Source: Clonostachys chloroleuca (taxonomy: Eukaryota; Ascomycota; Sordariomycetes; Hypocreales; Bionectriaceae). Taken from it: a stretch of 64,000 nucleotides of DNA. Positions 30,032 to 39,000 of the stretch are shown here, piece after piece. The stretch covers positions 5,704,001 to 5,768,000 of the forward strand of contig JBANAY010000003.1 of the NCBI GenBank assembly GCA_037952775.1. The letters run 5' to 3'. Below the pieces are notes generated by a model, which ran no database searches, had not been told where the DNA came from, and saw nothing but the letters and a program-made list of their open reading frames with translations. How positions within the stretch are numbered: position 1 is the stretch's first letter; each line of letters starts with the position of its first letter. The position numbers were made by a program, and so were the translations under genes.

Positions 30032-33000
30032 TCAGGTGGTGTGCATACGTTTCATTGTTGCCTCGCGAATATCGCCAAATTCGCCTGCTGAAGACTGGAT
30101 GAAGCCGATGCGCATAAGATATCTCACATTGCTCCTTACTGCGCGGCAAAGCTGTGTGTAGTCTTCTGCATCGATATCCTCAGTCTCCATTGGTTTTCCA
30201 AGACGAGATACGAAATGCTGGACCGGCCAAAGAGGGTGTTTTTCTCCAGCCTTGTTCATCGATTCCTTCGCGGATGTTTGCCATTCCTCCCAAGAAACAG
30301 GCTGGCATTGAATCTTTAATTCCGCGTTCACTTGGTCCCAGAACAAGGACTCTGGTATTAGGCCCGTTGCTGAGACGTAAGGTGAGATCTCGTCTTGAGC
30401 AAAAACCTGGCCGATGATTCTCTCTGCCACATTGGACACATCCGCAATTTGCATCCAGAGTCCTTGATTATCGGAAGGATGTTTCCTCATGGCAGCTGCA
30501 CACGATACCATTCGCCAGAGGAAGTCATCAACATTGGCCACGCCCGTATTTGCGCCTCCGATGATTCGCCCAGGCATGAGGATCGAAATTCTGTTCTGTT
30601 GTGACGGGAGTGTCTGGCTCATGCTATACACAACCCTCTCGGCTACAAACTTTGTCTGAATGTAACCGTTCAGTGAATTGATAATTGGAGCGTGTACGTC
30701 CACTTCGTCATCATGATTGACTTGTATGCCGCCAGTCACGAACACGAATTTGGGATTTGACGAAGAGACAGAAGCAAGGTGAAGAAGGTCGACTGTTGAG
30801 TCAACGTTGGCGGCTTTGAGCTTGGTGTAGTCTGCGTTCCAATTGACCACTGCACCATTATGGATAAATGCATCGATCTGGCCGTCGCCTGACTTTGTCA
30901 ATTGGGACCATTGGCTTTCTTCAAGTCCTAGGTGAGGTTGAGACAAGTCGCCTGTCCAAACTTCAATCTTGTCTTTATCGTTGTCTCGCCACCATCCTGT
31001 GATACGAGCTGCATCCTTGACGCGTTCTAATCCCATGCGGGAAGACTTGCTGCGCACGAGGACAATAACGGTTTTGATAGCATCCGAGCGGACCAGCTGG
31101 CGTAAAATTTCGGTGCCCAGATAACCCGTGGCTCCTGTTAGAAAGACAGTAGCATTGGTTGGCAAGGCTGTAATCGGGTTCTCGATTAATCGCTGCGGAT
31201 GCCTGGCCCATGACGCGTTGATAACCGCCGTGATCTCATCTGCCACACTGATGGATGTCTCATTGGTGAGACGTTCCTCCCTGGCATCCTCGATATAATT
31301 GGCCATGATGCCAATGGTAGTTTGCTTACTATTGAGGAGCGATATTCCTAGCTGAACATTGAACTTCTCTGAGATAAGTTTATTCAATGTCACGATGCGG
31401 ATGGAGTCGCCTCCAAGACTGTAGAAATTGTCATCCACACTGATAGTCGTAGCCGGCATAGCTAGGACCATTGCCCACTGATCGCGTAGCCAACGCTGGA
31501 TGGCTGTTGTACATTCACGGAAAGGCAAGCTTTGACTGAGACACCATCTGGATAAGTCCTCTGTGGACATAGCTGCAGCGAACTTGGCCAGAGACTTGCG
31601 ATCGAGCTTTCCAGCAGCATTTTGCGGAATGTGTGCCACGGGGATAAAGTACTGGGGGATCATGTATTCAGGGAGTTGAGACGCCAGCTTCGAATGGAGG
31701 TTGATCAAGGTATTTGAAATCAGCTGTGTTTTGCCAGTCACTTGGATAGTTTGTGTATCATCATCCTCGTGGCTTTCATCGTCGACTGTAAAAAGTGCGA
31801 CAAGAGTATCGTGAGAACGAGATTGAACAAGCTCGACGGCCACTTGATTGATAGAACGATCTGCCGCACTGATCTGATACTCAATCTCACCGATTTCAAT
31901 ACGTTGGCCTCGAATCTTGATCTGAGCGTCTTTACGGCCCAGGTAGGATATTGTGCCATCCGGGTTGTACTTGGCGAGATCGCCAGTCTTATAGAATCCA
32001 AACTCATGGCCTGGAACAGTGTGTGGTATCCAGTCCACATCATTAACGAATGATGCCTTGGTCTTCTCACCATCACCGATATAACCACGGGCTAATGACC
32101 AACCTTGGACAAGTAACTCGCCAATGCACCCGACAGGCGCTAGGCGATTGTGATTTTCAGGTTCCACGATCCAGGTATTATGAACAAAACCATTACCTAT
32201 AGTGGTTGGTGACTCAGTAGGAGATTTATACTGGTAGTAGGCACAGCTGATACATGATTCTGTGGGACCATAGGCATTTCGAAGATCGACATGTCCAAAC
32301 CACGTGTCCAGTAGGTCTTTGGTAGGTGCCTCTCCACCTAGATTGAGAGTTTTGAGAGACGGAACTGCAAGGGGCGACAACGTCTTTACAAAAGATGGAG
32401 TGAGGACTCCGATATTGGACTGGGACGATGTGATGAAATTGGCTGCATCATGGAGCCTCTCTCTGTCAGTTGGTACACAGACTACACCGCCCAGGATCAG
32501 AGGCCCCCAAATTTCACTGATACAGGCGTCAAAAATATAGTTTGCAAATTGGAACCAACGAGAGCTAGAGGCGGAGCCCATTGATTCTCGTTGACCCATC
32601 AGTGACGTGCATATGGCAGAGTGGGTGATCAAAACACCCTTTGGCTTTCCAGTTGATCCGGAGGTGAAGAGAGTGTACGCCGCATTATCTGGGCTAGATG
32701 TCGTCTTTGGAGGTTGTAGCGAAATGTCCAAAACCTTCAGATGTGACAGGAATTGTTCTGAGATTTCGATCACGTGTTCGGCAATGCCCTCGCAAGCTTG
32801 TGAAGTCGAGGGGGATACAAGGACGATGCGAGCATTCACTTCCTGGACTAGAGACTTTCGTCTATCGAAGGGGTGACCTGGATCAAGTGGAATAAATGCA
32901 CCTCCAGCCTTCATTACGCCCAGCATCGCAATGATAGCCCAAGGGGACTTTTCGAAGCAGAAGGGCACCATCATTTCAGGTCGAACTCCTAGGAAATGTA

Positions 33001-36000
33001 GATATGACGCTAGAAGATCAGATAGGCTGTCTAACTCTCCATATGTGATTGACCTTTCCGTGGAATAAATTGCTTCTCGAGATGGTTCACGACAAGCATG
33101 GCTGGAAACTAAATCGTGAATGCAAGCTTGAACAACGTCATGATTGACGTCAGAGTTGAATTTAATTGCCTGTTGTAGATCCCAAGGGCCAGACACGGAC
33201 AATTGGCCCAGAAGCACGTCGTTAGGTTTCAGCATCTGTCTGATGACATGTTCTATCTGATGAGAGATAGCGATTGATTGCTGCTCAGTAACAGCATTGG
33301 GGTCATACATAATGAAGAGCTCTGTTTGCGAACCCTGCATGACGAACTGGACCACAAGAGGATAATTGAGGAAGTTTTGCATCGAGTCCTGGATAGCACA
33401 TTCTTGCGATGCATCGGGCTCAAGTACGGCTTCGGGATATTTGCTAGTGGGATTTTCCATATGTTGACCAGGTTGAACAATCATCAGACTTGAAAAGTCA
33501 CAGGCTGCTTTTGCGTCAGGTCCGAGCTTGGCTATGTTTTGTATACCAAACTGTTCATGTGCTACCATATCGGATGCCTGAGCTTGTATGGCTTGAACGA
33601 ACTGGGAAACCGGTTGGTCTCGTGAAAGGCGTACGCGGACAGGAACAGTTGCTGTAATGAGACCGGTAACTCCTTCGATTCCTGATACTGACGCGTTTCT
33701 TCCGGACACGACTGCCCCGAAACAAATATCATCCGATATGCAATAGCGAGAAAGAACAACGGCCCAGGCTGCTCTAAGTACGGATGCTTTTGTAATACTG
33801 GTATCCTTAGGCCAAGAGATTTCCAAGTGCTTTTGGAAGACCTTGGTCTGTTTTTGGACGTTCAGGTTCTCGGCTAGATCCGGGAACGATGCCTTTTGTG
33901 CATCCTGAAGTTGGTCTTGCCAGAATCTGGTAGCTTCGTTCTGGTCGAGGTCTTGAGTATACTTGACGAATTTATTATACGGATAGACACTAGGAGTTTG
34001 GCTCTGCTGGTAGAAACTGACCAGGGTCCCCAGGATAATTGACATTGTCCAGCCGTCAAATATTGCGTGGTGCATCAAAAGACAAAAGAAGTTCTGGCCA
34101 TTTGGCTCTTGGATCAGCGCAGATCTGTAGAGCCGCGATCCATATCCCATATGTATTGTGTGGGAATTTCGCAAGAAGGACCGCCGATCAAGTCCATTGA
34201 CTTCATCCCATATATCACCTCGATCGTACTTGACAACCATCTGAATCGAAGAATTCTGGTGAAGAGTTATCCTTGTTCTCAAGTTACTACATAATTCGAC
34301 TGTTTTCTCCCAGGCGGTTCTAAAGTTGTCGAGATCCACGTGCTGTGGGATATGGAATACTTGCTTAGAAATGTATGAACCAGGTTGTTTGACAGAAATG
34401 GTCATCAGGCCCTCTTGAAGCTTGGTGCAAGGGAAACCGTCCTCAATTTCGTGCCCAGAATGGAGACCAGGATCTGCTTGGACGGCCTCTAGCTGACCAT
34501 CGTCCAATAACTGGAAAGGGGCAATGGTTTCTTGGACTTCATCACCTTCTTCACTCTGCCTAATCTTGCTGGCAATAGATGACAAGCGAGGATCATCAAA
34601 TACATCCTTGACGGTCAAGATTAGACCCAACTCACGCAGTTGAGAGACGAACCGGATGGCCAATAGGGAGTCACCTCCAACAGCCATGAAGGTATCATCA
34701 CGGCCTATCGAGGTAGCTGGAATATCGATAAGGTCGGCCCAAAGGCGTTGAATCTGATTTTCCATAGAAGTCTCCGGTGCTCGCTTCTCACCTGAGGAAG
34801 GAGAGAAGCGGGAAAGTTCCTCTGGGCTGAGCGCGGCCGTCACATTACGAAGGCGCTTGGTATCTTGCTTCGATGAGCCCGTGAGTGGTATGAACTTGCA
34901 GGGGAAGAAGAAAGTTGGGATCATATATCGAGGCAGCAGCGCTGTGAGTCTGCTGATCATCTCCGTCAAGCGCTGTTGGAGTTCTGGTGTGTGTGGAAGG
35001 AGGAGGTCGTCATCATCTCCTAACACCTCATGAGGGAGTCTAGTTTCATTGGAGAAGCACAAGTAAACGGCCAGATTAACGCCACTACTCGTTTTGAGTA
35101 CATCGACAATGATCTTCTCAACACCTCCCAAGGATTGACGAATATGATGAGCCACCTCATCTAATTCGACTCGGAGACCGCGAATCTTGACCTGAGTATC
35201 CTTCCTCGCAACAAATTCAATGGTCCCATCAGGGTGGTAGAAGCCCAAGTCGCCTGATTTGAAAAATCTGTTCCAGTGAGTATCGTTCCGATGGGGAACC
35301 CAGTTAGGCAGGTCGGTTATCATGGCCGCTTGTGTCTTTTCAACATCTGCAAGATATTTTCTCAAGATAATGGGACCCTGAAGGACAATCTCGCCAACAC
35401 AGCCTATTGGGGCAAGACGGTGGGGATTGTCGGTATCTACGATCCAACACCTGGAGTTAAAAGGCCGGCCAAAATTCAAGGCAGAATCATGTTGTGACTT
35501 GAACTCGTTAGTCGTATTGATAATGCAAGTTTCTGCTGGGCCCCATGAGTTTACAAGTCGAACCTTGCCAAACCACATGTCCAGTAAATCTTTACCGAAG
35601 GGTTCTCCCGCAGTGAGGATCAGTTCGATACTTGGAACTTTCTCTGGTCGCAAGGTTCGTGTAAATGACGGAGTGAGGAAAAGCCAGTTGACCCCCTTGT
35701 CGCAAATGAAATCGGATAAGTTATTCATCCTATCATGCTCAGACGGGATACAGAGAGTAGCGCCAGAAAATAATGGCATGAATATCTCTCCAATGCCAAT
35801 GTCAAATACGTGGGCAGAAAAGTGCAGCATTTTGACGTTTTGGTGGACTCCTAGGGTGCTTGACAGAGAAAGAATGCATGTGGTCAACGCCCCATGCTCC
35901 ATTACTAAACCTTTTGGTAGGCCAGTGGTCCCGGAAGTGAAGAGGACATACGTTGCGTTGTTTGGAGCTACGGCTACTTCTGGCCCAGAGGAGCTGATCG

Positions 36001-39000
36001 TGTTGTCTCTAGCCAGAAAAGAGTCAGAAGTGGCAGTTACCTCCACTACATTCGAGACAAGCTCAGAGCATCTCGAGACCATTTGCGGTGCCGCCAAGGC
36101 AACCCTCGATCGTGTCTGCTTAACGATCTGGCGCTGGCGTTGGAGAGGATGAGATGGATCAATTGGCACCCAGGCAGCGCCAGCCTTATTGATTGCTAAA
36201 ATGGAGATAATGAACCAGATTGATTTATCAAAGCATACTAGCACCATGTCTTCAGCTTTGACACCCAGATTGGAGAGCAAGTGGTGAGCCAGTCTATTGG
36301 CAGCGTCGTTGAGCTCTTTGTAAGTGAATGTACCATCCCATCCATCAAGTGCTATCGCATCTGAATTGCATTCAGCTTGCCTTTCGATGAGTTGGTGGAC
36401 ACAGATATTTGCGTATTCCGGAGCGTCAAGATTCCAATCAATGGCCTTCTGCAAATCCCACTCTCCAGATACGGAGAGTTCTGATAATGCCATCTGCGGA
36501 TCTCCAGTCAATTGCTGAACCACATGGTCGAAATGATGGCTCAGTGCGGTGACTTTATCCTCGGAAAGAACAGCAGAATTGTAAATCAAGACAAGGTCCA
36601 CTCCTCGCTCGCGGACTTGTCCTTGAATGATAAGTGGATAAGTGAAGTAGTTTTGCATCTCTCCTGTCGCCTGGGCGTCACTATCTCCAGTTGCAACAAA
36701 TAGTTGCTCTTCTCTAGACGCATTCTGTGAAGTAATATGATTCATGGGCTGAACCAGGAGCAAGCTGGAAAACTCACAGGCCTCCCTTGTATCAGGCGTG
36801 AGTTTCGCAATATTCTGCAGACCATATTGCTCATATGGAATCATCCTACCAGCTTGGTTCTGAACATCTTGGAGATAGTCAGACACACGATGTGCCGAGT
36901 TAATTTGTACTCGAACAGGGACAGTGGCGACCACCGGCCCAGGCATATCTACCAAGCCTGGGACAGGGGCCTGACGACCTGATATTGTTGTACCGAAGCA
37001 TACGTCATCAGTATCACAATAGCGTGCTAGAACCAGTGCCCACGTCGCGCGGAGTACAGTTGCGGCGGTAATAGAGGTATTCCGGATCTCTGTAAAGGAT
37101 ATTGACCGCGTCAAGGTTTGCACCTGGCTGCTAGTAGATTCGGTTGTTGGGAGTGGCGAAGGGAATGTTGCCCGTTTGACATTAAGAAGCTCCTTCTTCC
37201 AGAATTCCTTAGCCGCATCCTTGTCAAGTTTCATCATATAACTGATGAAGCTAGAATACGGCTGGAGTGGCGAAGCATTTATCTCGAAGTAGCTCTCATA
37301 CAGGGTCTTCAAAACCGTACGAGTTGACCAACCGTCGAAAATTGAATGATGGATAGTCCATGCGAAATAATGATGACCATTCTCTAAAATAATAGCGCAA
37401 TGAGATAGTCTATCACCGTAACATACAGTGTTAGACTGGGGAGAGTTGAGGAATGAATTGACAGAAATGTTGTCGGAAGCCGCCCAGTCAATGTCATTGT
37501 TCAGCACTGCTTGGAAGTGTGAGCCGCCAATACTCACGATCCTTGTGCGCAGATTGCCGCAGATCTGGGCCGTTTGTTCCCAGGCAGCTTTGAAACGATC
37601 AATATCAACGTGATGCGACAGTTTGTAAACATGCTTGGCAATATAAGATCCAGGCTGCTTTACTGCCAAGGCCATTAGACCTTCCTGCAGTGGTGTACAC
37701 GGGAAAATATCCTCAATCATGCTCTCTTCGGGGAGCTTGCATTGGTTCATAACTTCAGAAAGAATACTATCCATTTCAGCAGTCGGGATAAGGCTGAAAG
37801 GCTGAACATAGAAAGTTTCGGCCATGTCCTCTGTCAATATTGAGGACTCTGCCATGTGAGATAATCTGGAGTCCTCGAACACAGAGGATACTTCGATCTT
37901 CAGACCTTTTTGCTGTGCTAGGGAGACCATGTGGATAGCAGAGATTGAGTCACCTCCAATGGCTAGGAAAGAATCATTCTTGCTGATTTGCGCAGGTTGT
38001 ATATGCAACACTTGTGACCAAATATCACGCAACCTGATCTCTGTCGGAGTCGAAGGTCCTTCATGAGCAGTTCGATGGAGAGCGTACCCCGACAGCTCTT
38101 CTTTAGATAATGACTTTGCAAGAGATTTGAGGTTATCCCGGTCTATCTTCATCGATGTGATGAAAGGCATATGCTGAAGTGGAAGTATCGTTCTGGGTAC
38201 CATGTAAGCGGGCAAGGCTGCCTCAAGAGAGCCTATAACCTCTACGAGCAAACCTCGTAAACCATCGTCGAATGCGATCAAGTTTGCTAATTTTGACGCA
38301 AATTGTTTGGATTCGTCCATCCCCACGAATGAAACGAAAGCGACAAGCTCATCGCCAGAGTCTCGGCGTATAACATCAGCAGCCACGTGTTCTATCGCTG
38401 GAAGCGCCCGTTTGATTTGGTATTCTATCTCCCCGAGCTCTAGCCTCTGGCCGCGTAGCTTCGCCTGTGTATCTTTCCTCCCGACGTATTCCATGTCTCC
38501 ATCTGGCGTATATCTCACAAGATCGCCAGTCAGATAGAAACGACGGGCTTCCTTAGCGTGATGAGGAGGCAAGAAATCGATACAGTCGCGGAAAGAGATC
38601 TTGGTCTTTTCAGATTCGTTCAAGTAACCGCGAGCAAGGGAATGACTTTCAATTACGAGTTCCCCGGTGCATCCGAGAGGAGTCATTTTGTTGGAGTCAT
38701 CTGCTTCTACGATCCAGCAATTGCCATTGAAAGGACGGCCAATATTGCGCGGGTTCTCATCTTTTGAATTGAAAATATGCGTGGTTGCATAGTTGCAAGC
38801 TTCCGCGGGGCCATATCCGTTGATCAGATTTACATGCCCTTGCCATGTATCAACAAGGTCCTTCGAAGCAGGTTCTCCGCCTAACACGAGAGTTTTAAGG
38901 AATGGCACTTGTTCAGGTTTGAGTGTTCTAACAAATGAAGGAGTCAACATCGCCGTGTTCGCTCGGGACCGCACCATGAAATCGGCGGCATACTGCAGGC

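Noticed and set aside
30032..31200. Terminal thioesterase or cyclising C domain
   Set aside because: The end has a Rossmann TGATGYLG motif and Tyr-x3-Lys, i.e. a reductase; no GxSxG thioesterase elbow and no eleventh C domain is present.
35427..36152. Plus-strand 241-codon frame
   Set aside because: It is an antisense shadow of the A9 domain of the NRPS, with no family signature of its own; the same holds for the other plus-strand frames between 30 and 64 kb.
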